Shown piece after piece: positions 14,925 through 24,844 of a stretch of 29,769 nucleotides of DNA. The notes beneath the pieces are model-generated. The model did not search any database and was not told where the DNA came from. It worked only from the letters and a program-made list of their open reading frames with translations. Made by a program: the position numbers and the translations under genes. Numbering within the stretch: position 1 is the stretch's first letter; each line of letters starts with the position of its first letter. The stretch comes from OMOG01 sp041485845. GTDB taxonomy: Bacteria; Acidobacteriota; Terriglobia; Bryobacterales; Bryobacteraceae. The stretch spans positions 1-29,769 of the forward strand of contig JBGPKH010000025.1 in the NCBI GenBank assembly GCA_041485845.1, in the 5' to 3' direction.

Positions 14925-16202
14925 ATGACCAGCCTGCTGGCGCTGCTGCGCCGGAATCGCAACTACCGGTATACCTGGATGGGCCAGGTGGTCAGCGAAA
15001 TCGGCGACTACTTCAATAACATTGCGGTCTTCGCCCTGGTCATGGAAAAGTCGGGCTCCGGTCTCGTCGTTTCGGGCGTGATGCTGTCGCGCGCGATCCC
15101 CGCGGTGCTCGCCGGTCCGGCCGCCGGCGTGCTGCTCGACCGCCTCGACCGCCGCCGCATCATGATCGCGAGCGACCTCATCCGCGCGGCCCTGGCGCTG
15201 GCGTTCGTGCTCACCATCCACCAGCCGCGCCCCTGGCTGCTCTACCTGCTCAGCGCCGCCCTGATGTTCGCCTCGCCGTTCTTCACCAGCGGGCGCGCCG
15301 CCATTCTCCCCACCATCGCCACCGGCGACGATCTGCACACCGCCAACTCGCTCACCCAGACCACCGGCTGGGCGACCCTCACCGCGGGCACGCTGCTCGC
15401 CGGGTTCAGCGCCGCGCGCTTCGGCTACCAGTGGGCTTTCATTATCAACTCGCTTTCCTTCGTCTTCTCCGCGTGGTCGATCGGCTGCGTGTCGTCGCCG
15501 CACGGGTTCCGCGCCAAGGACGGCGGACGCCCGCAAGCCGGCGTGCGGCCATGGGCCGAATATCAGGAGGGGCTCGCCTACATACGCTCGGTTCCCCTCA
15601 TGATGGGCATCGGCATGATTTCGGTAGGCTGGGCGCTGGGAGGCGGCGCCGCGCAGATTCTGTTCGCGATGTTTGGCGAGCGCGTGTTTCATCGCGGCGC
15701 GTCCGGCATAGGCTCGGTTTGGGGCTTCGCGGGCATCGGGCTGCTGCTGGGCGGCGCCGTGGGCCATCTCGTGGGAAGGCGGGTGGACTTTTCGGGATAC
15801 AAGCGCGCCGTTACTATCTCTTATCTGGTGCACGGCGCCACTTACATGCTCTTCAGCCAGGTGGAATCCTACCCGGCGGCCCTGGTCTCGATGATGTTCT
15901 CACGCGTCGGCATGGCGGTAACCTCGGTCCTCAATAATGCGCAACTGCTGCGCCACACGCCCGACCGGTTCCGCGGGCGCGTCTTCGCCACCATGGAATC
16001 GCTGCGCTGGAGCGTCATGATCGTCTCCATGGCCGCCGCGGGCATCGCTTCGCAGTACGTCAGTCCCAGGACCATCGGGCTGGTCGCCGGCGCTTTCGGC
16101 TCCCTGACGGCCGTAGCCTGGGCATGGTGCGACTGGAGCGGCCGCCTGCCCGAGCCCTTAGTACTGGGTCCCCCTACAGAATCTTCTCTACAAAGCCGAT
16201 AA
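14925..16202 (+). CDS. MFS transporter of the DHA3 (EntS-like) type
   Basis: A 425-aa inner-membrane protein with about 12 hydrophobic segments. The MFS_3/EntS-like features are the N-terminal NYRYTWMGQVVSEIGDYF near residue 12 and the loop AGVLLDRLDRRRIMIASDLI between helices 2 and 3 near residue 68, which is the family A-motif. A second repeat starts near residue 220 after a cytoplasmic linker. Members export siderophores, macrolides or other small molecules by proton antiport; the substrate here is unknown. The response-regulator gene starts 18 nt downstream, so both may form one transcript. No drug or siderophore biosynthesis gene is nearby. Confidence 0.9.
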   Translation: MTSLLALLRRNRNYRYTWMGQVVSEIGDYFNNIAVFALVMEKSGSGLVVSGVMLSRAIPAVLAGPAAGVLLDRLDRRRIMIASDLIRAALALAFVLTIHQPRPWLLYLLSAALMFASPFFTSGRAAILPTIATGDDLHTANSLTQTTGWATLTAGTLLAGFSAARFGYQWAFIINSLSFVFSAWSIGCVSSPHGFRAKDGGRPQAGVRPWAEYQEGLAYIRSVPLMMGIGMISVGWALGGGAAQILFAMFGERVFHRGASGIGSVWGFAGIGLLLGGAVGHLVGRRVDFSGYKRAVTISYLVHGATYMLFSQVESYPAALVSMMFSRVGMAVTSVLNNAQLLRHTPDRFRGRVFATMESLRWSVMIVSMAAAGIASQYVSPRTIGLVAGAFGSLTAVAWAWCDWSGRLPEPLVLGPPTESSLQSR

Positions 16203-16220
16203 GGACGGAGAGAGGAGCAC

Positions 16221-17276
16221 GTGAGCTCATTGAACCGCACAGAACCGGACCCGGACAGCACGCGACTGTCCATGTCCCCGGACCAGGCAGTATCCGGCAC
16301 TCGCGAAGCCAAGCGGGTTCTGGCCGCCGAAGATAATCCGGTCTTTCAATCGATGTTGCGCACGATGCTGACCAAGTGGGGCTACCAGGCCGTCATGGCG
16401 CGCGATGGCCTCGAAGCCTGGCAGGTTCTGCAGTCGCCCGACACGCCGCAGTTGGCGATTCTCGATTGGATGATGCCCGGCATGGATGGCGTGGAGGTTT
16501 GCCGCCGGGTCCGCGCGGCCGGCCGCGAACCGTACATTTATATCCTCTTATTGACGGCCCGCACCGATTCGCAGGATCTGGTGGAGGGAATGGATGCGGG
16601 GGCCGATGACTACCTTACTAAGCCCTTCAACGCCCACGAGTTACGGGTTCGGTTACGGGCCGGCAGCCGCATTCTCGACTTGCAGGAGGATCTCCTGGAG
16701 GCGCGGGAAGCCCTGCGCGAGCAGGCCACCCACGACGGCCTCACCGGACTTCTCAACCGCGCCTCGATTCTGGAATTGCTGCAGAACGAGCTCGCGCGCG
16801 CCGGCCGCAAGAAGCAGCCCGTGTCCCTACTGTTGATCGACCTGGACCGTTTCAAACAGATCAACGACACATATGGCCACCAGGCTGGAGACGCCGTTCT
16901 CCGGGAGGTGGCCCGCCGGATGAAAGCGGTCGTCCGCCGCTACGACGCCATCGGCCGCTACGGCGGGGAGGAGTTCCTCATCGTGCTGCCCGGTTGCGAT
17001 GGCGACGCCGCTTCGGCGCAGGCCGAGAGGGTCCGCGAGGCGGTGGCCGCCAGCCCCATTACGGCGGGAGCCGGCTCCATCGCAGTCACCAGCAGCATCG
17101 GTGTGTCCTGGCGCGGGCACACCTGCGATTCGGATATCGACGGCCTCGTCCGCGAGGCCGACCTCGCCCTGTACCGCGCCAAAGATGCCGGACGCAACCG
17201 CGTCGAGATGGGCACGGGCGCGCCGAAGGCTCCCGATATTTCCAGTCTGGCGATGGCGCTGGCGAGCGAAAAGTAA
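16221..17276 (+). CDS. Response regulator with GGDEF output (diguanylate cyclase)
   Basis: A 351-aa PleD/WspR-like protein that should make cyclic di-GMP from two GTP when phosphorylated. The receiver domain (about residues 31-150) has the acidic pair Glu37-Asp38, phospho-acceptor Asp82 in LDWMMPGMDG, Thr112 and Lys134 (TKPF). A short coiled-coil linker (about 150-170) leads to the GGDEF domain, with active motif GGEEF at 248-252 and the product-inhibition I-site RRYD at 239-242. All catalytic positions are present. The start is a GTG preceded by AGAGGAG with a 4-nt gap. It lies 18 nt after the MFS gene. No histidine kinase is adjacent. Confidence 0.95.
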   Translation: MSSLNRTEPDPDSTRLSMSPDQAVSGTREAKRVLAAEDNPVFQSMLRTMLTKWGYQAVMARDGLEAWQVLQSPDTPQLAILDWMMPGMDGVEVCRRVRAAGREPYIYILLLTARTDSQDLVEGMDAGADDYLTKPFNAHELRVRLRAGSRILDLQEDLLEAREALREQATHDGLTGLLNRASILELLQNELARAGRKKQPVSLLLIDLDRFKQINDTYGHQAGDAVLREVARRMKAVVRRYDAIGRYGGEEFLIVLPGCDGDAASAQAERVREAVAASPITAGAGSIAVTSSIGVSWRGHTCDSDIDGLVREADLALYRAKDAGRNRVEMGTGAPKAPDISSLAMALASEK

Positions 17277-17361
17277 ACACTACCATTAGCTCTCAGCTCT
17301 CCAGCGGGACGCCAAACCAGCACCGGGGTTTCGCGGAAAGCCGATCCCTGAAAGCTTGTGT

Positions 17362-17367
17362 TAGTGT
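17362..17367 (+). promoter_or_regulatory. Weak -10-like element of the TPR gene
   Basis: TAGTGT lies 9 nt before the ATG at 17377. It is a poorer match than the others (TANNNT only), but a Shine-Dalgarno sequence is also lacking. Confidence 0.3.
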
Positions 17368-17376
17368 TGAGACATC

Positions 17377-17961
17377 ATGGTCAAACTTCAGACCGTCGTA
17401 TTAACAGCCCTTTGCGCCTTGAGTGTGATGGCCGATACAGATCACGGAGTAGAGTTGTATCGCCAGGGCAAGTACAGCGAAGCGCAATCCGAGCTGGCGA
17501 AGTCAGTCCAAAGCAATCCGGACGACGCACGGGCGCGCCGCTACCTCGGCCTGGCGCTGGTGGAACAACACAAGGCGCCTGAAGCCCAGGAGCATCTCAA
17601 CAAAGCCAATGATCTCGACCCCAGCGGCGACAGCAAGCTGGCGCTGGCCCGCCTGTACATCGAGCAGAAAGACCTGGACAAGGCCGAATCGCTCCTGAAC
17701 GACGTGGATGGTGAGGAAAAGGACTATGTCCGCGGGCTGCTGCAATTCAATCGGCAGCAGAGCAAGGAAGCCGCGGCCAGCCTGGAACGCTACTTGCAGA
17801 GTCATCCCGAACACCCGTACGCGCATTACTATGCGGGCCTGGCGTATAACGCGGCGAAACGGCCGGACAAGATGCTGACGCACTTCGAACTGTTCCTGAA
17901 GCTGAAGCCGGATGCCCCCGAGGCGCGAAAGGTGCGCGCAGTCTTGAGCACGGGACACTAG
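17377..17961 (+). CDS. Exported TPR protein
   Basis: A 194-aa protein with a signal peptide (residues 1-19, ending SVMA) and about four tetratricopeptide repeats. Clear repeat units are HGVELYRQGKYSEAQSELAK near 23, ARRYLGLALVEQHKAPEAQE near 52, LALARLYIEQKDLDKAESLL near 87 and AHYYAGLAYNAAKRPDKMLT near 148. TPR arrays bind other proteins. It is predicted to be periplasmic. Its stop lies 18 nt before the TTG start of the giant TamB-TamA gene, so it probably acts with that protein, perhaps as a periplasmic chaperone or partner comparable in concept to BamD. That role is inference. It has no lipobox cysteine. Confidence 0.87.
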   Translation: MVKLQTVVLTALCALSVMADTDHGVELYRQGKYSEAQSELAKSVQSNPDDARARRYLGLALVEQHKAPEAQEHLNKANDLDPSGDSKLALARLYIEQKDLDKAESLLNDVDGEEKDYVRGLLQFNRQQSKEAAASLERYLQSHPEHPYAHYYAGLAYNAAKRPDKMLTHFELFLKLKPDAPEARKVRAVLSTGH

Positions 17962-17979
17962 GACTAGGGACCCTCGATT

Positions 17980-20900
17980 TTGCGGCGATCGCGGACGATT
18001 AGGATTGCGGCTTACGGCGCGTGCGGCCTCTTGGCTTTGATTGGCCTTTTGATCGCCGCGCTGCACACGCCGCAGGCGAAGCAATTCGCCCTGCGGCAAG
18101 CCGTCCGGATACTCCACGGCCAGGGAATCGATTTCGAGGCATCGCGGCTGGACTACAACCTCCTCAGCCGGCGAGTCGATTTGTGGAAGCTCAAGGTGCA
18201 GTCGCGCCAGACGCCGGACCTGCCGCCGCTGGTTCTCGCGGATCGTTTGTCGGTGGCGCTCAACCTGCGCAAGTTGCTCGCCGGCGCTTACTACGCGGAG
18301 GACGCGACGATCGAGAATCCGCAGGTTCAAGTGGTTGTCGCCGCGGACGGCCGCGACAATATTCCCAAGCTGCCGAAGAGCAATAGCCAGAAACCGGTCG
18401 ACTATCTCGTCCGGCATTTGCGGATTTCCGGTGGAGCGGTCCGCGTCGAGGAGAGACGCCAGCAGATCTCGGCGTCTGTGCCGCTGGAGTCCCTGACCGT
18501 CGAGGGCGATCCCGCGACGAAGAATCACCGCGTCGGCCTGCGCGCCAAAGACGGCGGGCAAATCACTCTCGCCGGGCGCTCGTTGCCGGTGCGCGGGCTG
18601 GCGGGCGACTTCGTAATCGAAAAGGACGCCGCGCAGATCGCCGGCCTGCGGATGCAGTTTGGCGAATCCCGCGTGACGATATCCGGAAAGGTGAGCAGCT
18701 TTGCCAGTCCCGGATTCGACCTCAGTGCCGAGGCGAATCTGGCGCTGGAATCGGTAGTCGCGTTTGCCGGCGCGGCGCAGCGATTGCGCGGCAACGTCAA
18801 CGTCGCTCTTACGGCTAACGGGCCGCTGGCAAGCCTGCGGGCGACGACACGAATTCGCGGCGAGAACCTCGTGGTTGACCAATTCGACCGCGTCAATGTG
18901 AGTGCGGCCGCGGCTTACGACGCGGCCTCGACGAAGGTCCTGGTGGAATCGCTGAATGTGACCTCGCCCTGGGCGAAGCTGCGTGCAAATGGCGACCTCG
19001 ACCTGCGCACGCCGCCCCGCGAGAGCACGGCGCAATTCACGGCGCGGGAAATCGATCTCGGCCGCCTTTCCGCGACTCTGCTGCTGCCGGTCCGGATCGC
19101 CAGTACGGCCACGGTCGAGGGCCAGGCGCATTGGCCGGGGTTGCAGTTCGAAGCGGCCGGCGGGACCGCGTCCGCGCGCTTGCAGGCGTTCGGAGGCCCC
19201 GCGAAAGACACCATTCCGGTGGACGCCGCGATCCGCGCGACGATGCGCGGGAATCGCCTGACGGTCGGGATTGACGAGCTTCGCGCGGCCGGCGCGGCCG
19301 CTACGGGCGAAGTGGTGCTGGTGGACCGCAAGTCCCTCGAGGGCGAGGTCCACGTTGAGGTCCCGCGTATCTCTTCCTCGATTGCGGCGGCCGGGTCGCT
19401 CCTGGGTAAGGAGTTGGTGGCGGGTCTCGATGGATCGTTGACGGCGGTGGCGAAACTGGCGGGGACGGTGAGCGCTCCGTCGGCCGGTGTGGCTGTGGCG
19501 GCGCGCGGCGTGAGTTTCGGTGATCTGCACGGCGTGGCGGTCAACGCCGCGGGCGCCTACACGCCCGACCGAATCTCCATAGACGGCGCGAGCGCGACTT
19601 GGCAAGCCCAGACGCTGCACGCCGCGGGCACCGTCGGTCTGGGTGACCGCAAGCCACTTCAATTGATCGCACGGGCGGACATCTCCCTGGCCACGATCCT
19701 CGCCGGCCTTGCCGGAAACCTCACGGTAACGGCGGATGTAGGCGGGACAGTCGATAGTCCGAACGCAACCATCGCCATCGAAGGCGCCGGGATCGAAGCC
19801 TGGCACGAACCCATCGGAACGCTTCAGGCGCGCGCGCAGTTTCAGGGCCGGCAACTGGAAGTGAGCCAGATGAACGCCGGACCTTTGCGCGTTTCGGGAA
19901 CATTCGACTTCGATTCGAACCGGTATCGATTCCAGGCAGCCGCAGCGGACTGGCGCCTGGCCGGCCTCACTCTCCCGGACGGCACAGCGATTCGCGGAAC
20001 GGTGAACCTGGATGCATCGGGCCAGGGAGTTGGCGACGATCCCGCCGGGGACCTGAAGCTGATCGCCGATGGCCTGCGGGTAGGAGATCGGGAACTCGGG
20101 CGGGCGGAGGTCACGGTGAAAGCGGCGAGCCAGCAAGCCGGCATCGAAGCCGCCGTGCCGAAGTTCAACCTCAGCGCCACTGCCAAGACCGGTCTTCGCG
20201 AACCGTATCCGGCCACCGCGCAGGTGCGGCTGGCACGCTCCGACCTCGCTCAGCTTCCGGTGAAGCTGGACCAGCCGCTGGAAGGAACGATTTCTGCAGT
20301 CGTGGATGCCGCCGGAGACTTGACCAACTATGAGCAAGGCACGGCTCGCGCGGAGGTCTCGCAGCTCGATGTGAGATGGAACGGCGAGCCGGTGCGCATG
20401 GAAGGCCCGCTGGTGGCCCGGTATGCAGGCAACACGCTGACGATCGAGAAAGCAACGATTCTCGCCGCCGAATCGCGCGTCGACTTGAGCGGTGCGCTGC
20501 CGCTTGAAGCAACAGCCAACGAGGGCGCCATCCGTCTGAGCGCGCAACTGAATTTGCCGGGGCTGGCGAGGTTGGCGCCGTCGATGAAGGTGGACGTCGA
20601 GGGGACCGCATCGGTCGTTGGAGGGGTTCGCGGGACGCTTCGGCGATTGGATCCGGAGCTGGCCGTGTCGGTCGACAATGGGCGGCTCGGCCCGGTAACG
20701 AACGCTAGACTGCGGGGCCAGGTCCGCGATGGCGCGCTCGAGATCGAAAGCGCCTCGGCCAACTGGGGCGAAGCGTCTTTCACCGCTTTCGGCGCCATCC
20801 CGTTGGCTCTCCTGCCGGCCGATCTTCCGGTAGATTTCCCGAGACGGCAGGGCCCAGCCAAGCTGACGGCCGATCTGAAGGGCGTGAACCTCGCGGCGAT

Positions 20901-23900
20901 CGCCGGCATGCCGAAAGCCGTTACCGGAATGGTGAGCGCGCACGTGGAAGTGGAGGCTCCCAAACCGGAGTTGGATGCGGTGAAGGCCACGCTCACTTTT
21001 CCCGAGCTGCAGGCCAGGCTCGACACTTACACGGTGGCGCAGGATGGGCCATCGGAGATCGTACTCGAGAACGGCATCGCCCAGGTACGCCGCCTGCATT
21101 TGACCGGACCCGCAACGGAAGTCCAACTCTCCGGCACCGCCGAAATCGCCGGGAAGCAGGCGCTCGACCTGCACCTGGACGGCCAGCTCGACGCCTCTCT
21201 GGCCGCGGCGTTCACCGACGCCCTGCGCGCGCGCGGCGCCACCGAAATTCACGCCGCCGTCACCGGTTCGGTGAGTCAGCCGCAGGCCAAGGGCTACGTG
21301 CAAATCGCCGACGGCCAGTTTTCCATCGCGGACCCACGTGTCGGGGTGGAAGGATTGAATCTGCGGGTGGATCTCGACGGGACGCGAGCTACGGTCTCGA
21401 AGCTGGAAGGCCAGGTCAATGGGGGCACGCTCGGCGGCCAGGGCTCCATCGCGTTGGTCGACGGCACGCTGAAGGACTCCGATCTTTCGATCCGCGCGGA
21501 CGATCTCTACATGGACTTTCCCGCCGGCCTGAAGACTATCTCCGATGTGCGCCTGCAACTGAAGAGCGTCGAAAATCTTCTGGCGCTGCGCGGCTCCGTG
21601 CTGATCAAGGAAGGCGGCTTCACCGACGATCTGAACTTCGACAAGGGCATCCTGGCGGCAGTCACGGCGCCGCGCGGTCTGGATCTCACGGAGCAGCGCA
21701 ACGCGCTGCTCGATTCCGTGCGCTTCAACGTCAGCGTGGTCACCCAGGATCCGATTGTCGTGCAGAACAATCTGGCGAAGGCCGAGATCACGGCGCAGCT
21801 CGTCGTCCTGGGCTCGCCCTACGAGCCGGGACTCGCCGGGCGCCTGGTGATCGAGGAAGGCAGCCAGTTGACCTTGCAAGAGAGGCGCTACGAGGTCACC
21901 CGCGGGATCGTCACTTTCACCAGCGAACGGCGGATTGAACCGACCCTTGACATCGAGGCCACTACGACGGCCTCCAACCTGGACATCACCGTGCGGATCT
22001 CGGGTCCGCCCGCCCAGACCAAGACGGAGCTGACGGCGTATCCGTGCTGCGTGCCGGAGCCCGATATCATGGCGATTCTGTTGACCGGCAAGACGCTGGA
22101 AGAAATCCGCGGGCAGGAGTTTCAGGTGGCGCAGACCCAGGTGCTGTCCTACCTGACCGGCCGTGTAGGCTCGTCCATCGGCCGTCAACTGGAGAAGGCC
22201 ACGGGCCTGAGCCGCGTGCGCGTGGAGCCCAGCCTGATCGCCGCCGAGGTCAGCCCTGGCGCCCGCCTCACCGTGGGACAGGACATCACCCGCCAGTTTC
22301 AGTTGATCTATTCGATGGACCTGGTGAACAGCTCCGACCAGATCTACATCGCCGAGTACGATTTGACGAAGCGCTTCGTCACCGAAGGCGTGCGCCAGTC
22401 GGACGGCAGTTTTCGATTCGACTTCCGCCACCATGTGAGCTTCGGCGGCCTTGCGCCGCCGCAGGCAACCAGACGCCAGGACCGCAGGATCGGCGGGCTC
22501 ACGCTCTCCGGCTCCACCTATTTCCCGGAAACCAAGGTCTTGGACAAGCTGAAGGTCCGCCCGGGCAACCGCTATGACTTTTTCAAACTGCGCACAGGCC
22601 TGGACCGGGTGACCCGCCTGTACACCAACGAGGGCCTTCTGGAGTCGTCGATCCGCATGAGGCGTGAGCAGAAAGAAAGTACGGTCAACCTCAACCTGAA
22701 CATCGTTCCGGGTCCCAGGCTGGAGTTCGTCTTCGAAGGTGCGGCGGTCCCGGGGGGCGTGGAAAAGGAACTGCGGCGCGTCTGGTACAGCGGGGTTTTC
22801 GACACGCAGCGTGCCGAGGACGGCGCCGGCGTTTTGCGGGCCTGGCTGATCGGCGACCACTATCTGACGCCCGAGATCAAACCGCAGATCACCACACCGG
22901 CTCCGGACCGGAAGCGCGTACTCTTCGAGATCCACCGCGGTCCCCGGTTCGAGGGCGTCGAGTGGGTGTTCGAGGGCGCGAGCGGACTGGACGGGAAACG
23001 GCTGCGCGCGGCGATCGAGAGCCAGAAGCTCTCGATCGAGGTGTACACCAAGCCCTCGCGGGTCACCGAATTGTTGACTGAGTTCTGCCACGAGATGGGC
23101 TATCTGGACGCGGCGGTCAACGCGCCGCGCTACGAGCTGAACCAGGAAACACGCACCGGGAGAGTGGTCTTTCCGGTGAACGAGGGGCCGCTCTACCGCG
23201 TGGGCGAAGCGCACTTCGAAGGGAACAAGGCGCTGAGCGCGGAGGATCTGGTGGAGGCGGTGCCTCTGCCGAGCGGCGGCGAATACCGCCCGATCCTGCG
23301 CGAGAACGCGATCCAGAGGTTGCGGGAAGCCTACTGGTCCCGCGGCTATAACGACATGGAAACCGCGGTGGAACTGCAAAGAATTCCCGAGCGGGCGCGG
23401 GTCAACATGAACTTCCGCATCACCGAGAATGCCAGGGGTGTGGTGGAGGACGTGACCATCGAGGGCAATCGAAAGACCAGCGAAAACCTGATCCGCACAC
23501 AACTGGAGATCAGACCGGGCGACCCGGTGAGCCTGCAGAAGATCGGCAACTCGCGGCGCAAGCTGTACAACACCGGCGCGTTTTCGGTGGTGGATATCGC
23601 GCGGGAAGATGTGCAGCAGCCGGCGGCGAACGGAGATCATCGGGTTCACCTGCGCGTCCGCGTGCGGGAGGTGCAGCCGTTCGAAATCCGTTACGGCGGC
23701 TTCTACGATACGGAGCACGGCCCCGGCGGGATCATCGACATCTCGAACCGCAACACCCTCAGGAGCGCGCGCGTCCTGGGATTTCGGGGGCGCTACGATT
23801 CGCAACTTCGCGAAGCACGCGTGTATTTCAGCCAGCCGCTGCTGACCCGCTTCCCGGTGAAGACCATCGCCAGCCCCTACCTGCGCCACGAGATCGTTCC

Positions 23901-24696
23901 GGAGAAGGAACTGGTCGCGGGCTTCAACGTGGACCGCCTCGGGTTTTCGCTGCAACAGGAGGCTGCGCTCGGCGGTAAGATGCTCCTGAACTATGGATAC
24001 CGGATCGAAAGGACCCACACCTACGATACCGGTCCCGATCCCATTTTCGATGTGCGCCTGCGCATCGCGGCCTTGACCTCCACGTTCTCGCGCGATACCC
24101 GCGACGAGTTGCTGGACGCGTCGAAAGGAAGCTTCCTCTCGCAAGCTTTCCAGTTCTCGCCGGAAACGCTGGGCTCCCAGGTGCGGTTCGTGAAGTACTT
24201 CGGCCAGTACTTTCGCTATTTTCCGTTGCAGAGGCCGCGGGTGGAGCTGTTCACGAACAGGGTTTTGAGGCCTCGCCTGGTTTACGCGAGCGGGATTCGC
24301 GTGGGACTCGCGACCGGTCTGGGCGGCCAGGAAATCCCGCTGAGCGAGCGATTCCTGGCGGGCGGAAGCACTACGCTCAGGGGGTTCGAGCAGAACTCGG
24401 TGGGCTCCGCCAGGTCCGGAAGCATCCCGCTCGGCGGCAACGGAATGCTGGTGCTCAACAATGAGCTGCGCTTCCCGCTGTTCCGCATCTTCGACGGGGT
24501 CGGCTTCGTCGACGTGGGGAACGTCTATACTAAGGTCGCGGATTTCAGCCTCACGGACATCCGCAAAGACGCGGGCTTCGGCCTGCGCGTCCGGACTCCC
24601 TGGCTGCTTCTGCGCCTGGACTACGGCTTTAATCTGGATCGGCGGCTGGGCGAGCCGGCCGGCCGCCTGTTTTTCAGCATCGGCCAGGCATTTTGA
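17980..24696 (+). CDS. TamB-TamA fusion: AsmA/TamB-like domain joined to Omp85 POTRA-barrel
   Basis: A 2238-aa predicted envelope-spanning protein of the translocation and assembly module. Residues 8-27 form an uncleaved-looking inner-membrane anchor. Residues ~30-1480 are the AsmA/TamB beta-groove body. The conserved TamB C-terminal domain (DUF490) includes IMAILLTGKTLEE near 1363-1375 and ends near 1490. After a short linker come five POTRA-like repeats at about 1504-1577, 1578-1652, 1653-1737, 1738-1817 and 1818-1905; the last has LYNTGAFSVVD (1862-1872). Residues ~1905-2238 form the Omp85 barrel, with the loop-6 motif LRGF at 2133-2136 and a C-terminal Phe. E. coli TamB is 1259 aa and TamA 577 aa. 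No stop, Shine-Dalgarno sequence, start or signal peptide occurs at the junction (22440-22510). The TTG start has AGGGA 9 nt upstream. It follows a TPR gene, likely as one operon. Confidence 0.93.
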   Translation: MRRSRTIRIAAYGACGLLALIGLLIAALHTPQAKQFALRQAVRILHGQGIDFEASRLDYNLLSRRVDLWKLKVQSRQTPDLPPLVLADRLSVALNLRKLLAGAYYAEDATIENPQVQVVVAADGRDNIPKLPKSNSQKPVDYLVRHLRISGGAVRVEERRQQISASVPLESLTVEGDPATKNHRVGLRAKDGGQITLAGRSLPVRGLAGDFVIEKDAAQIAGLRMQFGESRVTISGKVSSFASPGFDLSAEANLALESVVAFAGAAQRLRGNVNVALTANGPLASLRATTRIRGENLVVDQFDRVNVSAAAAYDAASTKVLVESLNVTSPWAKLRANGDLDLRTPPRESTAQFTAREIDLGRLSATLLLPVRIASTATVEGQAHWPGLQFEAAGGTASARLQAFGGPAKDTIPVDAAIRATMRGNRLTVGIDELRAAGAAATGEVVLVDRKSLEGEVHVEVPRISSSIAAAGSLLGKELVAGLDGSLTAVAKLAGTVSAPSAGVAVAARGVSFGDLHGVAVNAAGAYTPDRISIDGASATWQAQTLHAAGTVGLGDRKPLQLIARADISLATILAGLAGNLTVTADVGGTVDSPNATIAIEGAGIEAWHEPIGTLQARAQFQGRQLEVSQMNAGPLRVSGTFDFDSNRYRFQAAAADWRLAGLTLPDGTAIRGTVNLDASGQGVGDDPAGDLKLIADGLRVGDRELGRAEVTVKAASQQAGIEAAVPKFNLSATAKTGLREPYPATAQVRLARSDLAQLPVKLDQPLEGTISAVVDAAGDLTNYEQGTARAEVSQLDVRWNGEPVRMEGPLVARYAGNTLTIEKATILAAESRVDLSGALPLEATANEGAIRLSAQLNLPGLARLAPSMKVDVEGTASVVGGVRGTLRRLDPELAVSVDNGRLGPVTNARLRGQVRDGALEIESASANWGEASFTAFGAIPLALLPADLPVDFPRRQGPAKLTADLKGVNLAAIAGMPKAVTGMVSAHVEVEAPKPELDAVKATLTFPELQARLDTYTVAQDGPSEIVLENGIAQVRRLHLTGPATEVQLSGTAEIAGKQALDLHLDGQLDASLAAAFTDALRARGATEIHAAVTGSVSQPQAKGYVQIADGQFSIADPRVGVEGLNLRVDLDGTRATVSKLEGQVNGGTLGGQGSIALVDGTLKDSDLSIRADDLYMDFPAGLKTISDVRLQLKSVENLLALRGSVLIKEGGFTDDLNFDKGILAAVTAPRGLDLTEQRNALLDSVRFNVSVVTQDPIVVQNNLAKAEITAQLVVLGSPYEPGLAGRLVIEEGSQLTLQERRYEVTRGIVTFTSERRIEPTLDIEATTTASNLDITVRISGPPAQTKTELTAYPCCVPEPDIMAILLTGKTLEEIRGQEFQVAQTQVLSYLTGRVGSSIGRQLEKATGLSRVRVEPSLIAAEVSPGARLTVGQDITRQFQLIYSMDLVNSSDQIYIAEYDLTKRFVTEGVRQSDGSFRFDFRHHVSFGGLAPPQATRRQDRRIGGLTLSGSTYFPETKVLDKLKVRPGNRYDFFKLRTGLDRVTRLYTNEGLLESSIRMRREQKESTVNLNLNIVPGPRLEFVFEGAAVPGGVEKELRRVWYSGVFDTQRAEDGAGVLRAWLIGDHYLTPEIKPQITTPAPDRKRVLFEIHRGPRFEGVEWVFEGASGLDGKRLRAAIESQKLSIEVYTKPSRVTELLTEFCHEMGYLDAAVNAPRYELNQETRTGRVVFPVNEGPLYRVGEAHFEGNKALSAEDLVEAVPLPSGGEYRPILRENAIQRLREAYWSRGYNDMETAVELQRIPERARVNMNFRITENARGVVEDVTIEGNRKTSENLIRTQLEIRPGDPVSLQKIGNSRRKLYNTGAFSVVDIAREDVQQPAANGDHRVHLRVRVREVQPFEIRYGGFYDTEHGPGGIIDISNRNTLRSARVLGFRGRYDSQLREARVYFSQPLLTRFPVKTIASPYLRHEIVPEKELVAGFNVDRLGFSLQQEAALGGKMLLNYGYRIERTHTYDTGPDPIFDVRLRIAALTSTFSRDTRDELLDASKGSFLSQAFQFSPETLGSQVRFVKYFGQYFRYFPLQRPRVELFTNRVLRPRLVYASGIRVGLATGLGGQEIPLSERFLAGGSTTLRGFEQNSVGSARSGSIPLGGNGMLVLNNELRFPLFRIFDGVGFVDVGNVYTKVADFSLTDIRKDAGFGLRVRTPWLLLRLDYGFNLDRRLGEPAGRLFFSIGQAF

Positions 24697-24844
24697 AACG
24701 CCAGGGAGGACGCCAGCGGTCACGGTGACCTTTGCGAAATTTCGACCGCACGGGCGAGCGTGAAGCGTAGAGGCTGCTTGGGTGTCGCACGCGGGCGGGC
24801 TCGGCGCAACCGTCCGCGAGACCTCCGGGCTCTCGCCTTCGCTC
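24697..24844. other. Space after the TamB-TamA gene
   Basis: Directly after the stop lies GGTCACGGTGACC (24718-24730) followed by TTT, a short self-complementary element that may form a weak terminator. The rest to 24844 shows no supportable gene; it leads into the primase remnant. Confidence 0.35.

Noticed and set aside
22440..22510. Separate tamB and tamA genes merged by a sequencing error
   Set aside because: The linker has no start codon with ribosome binding site and the barrel half lacks a signal peptide, so a simple missing stop would not give two workable genes.
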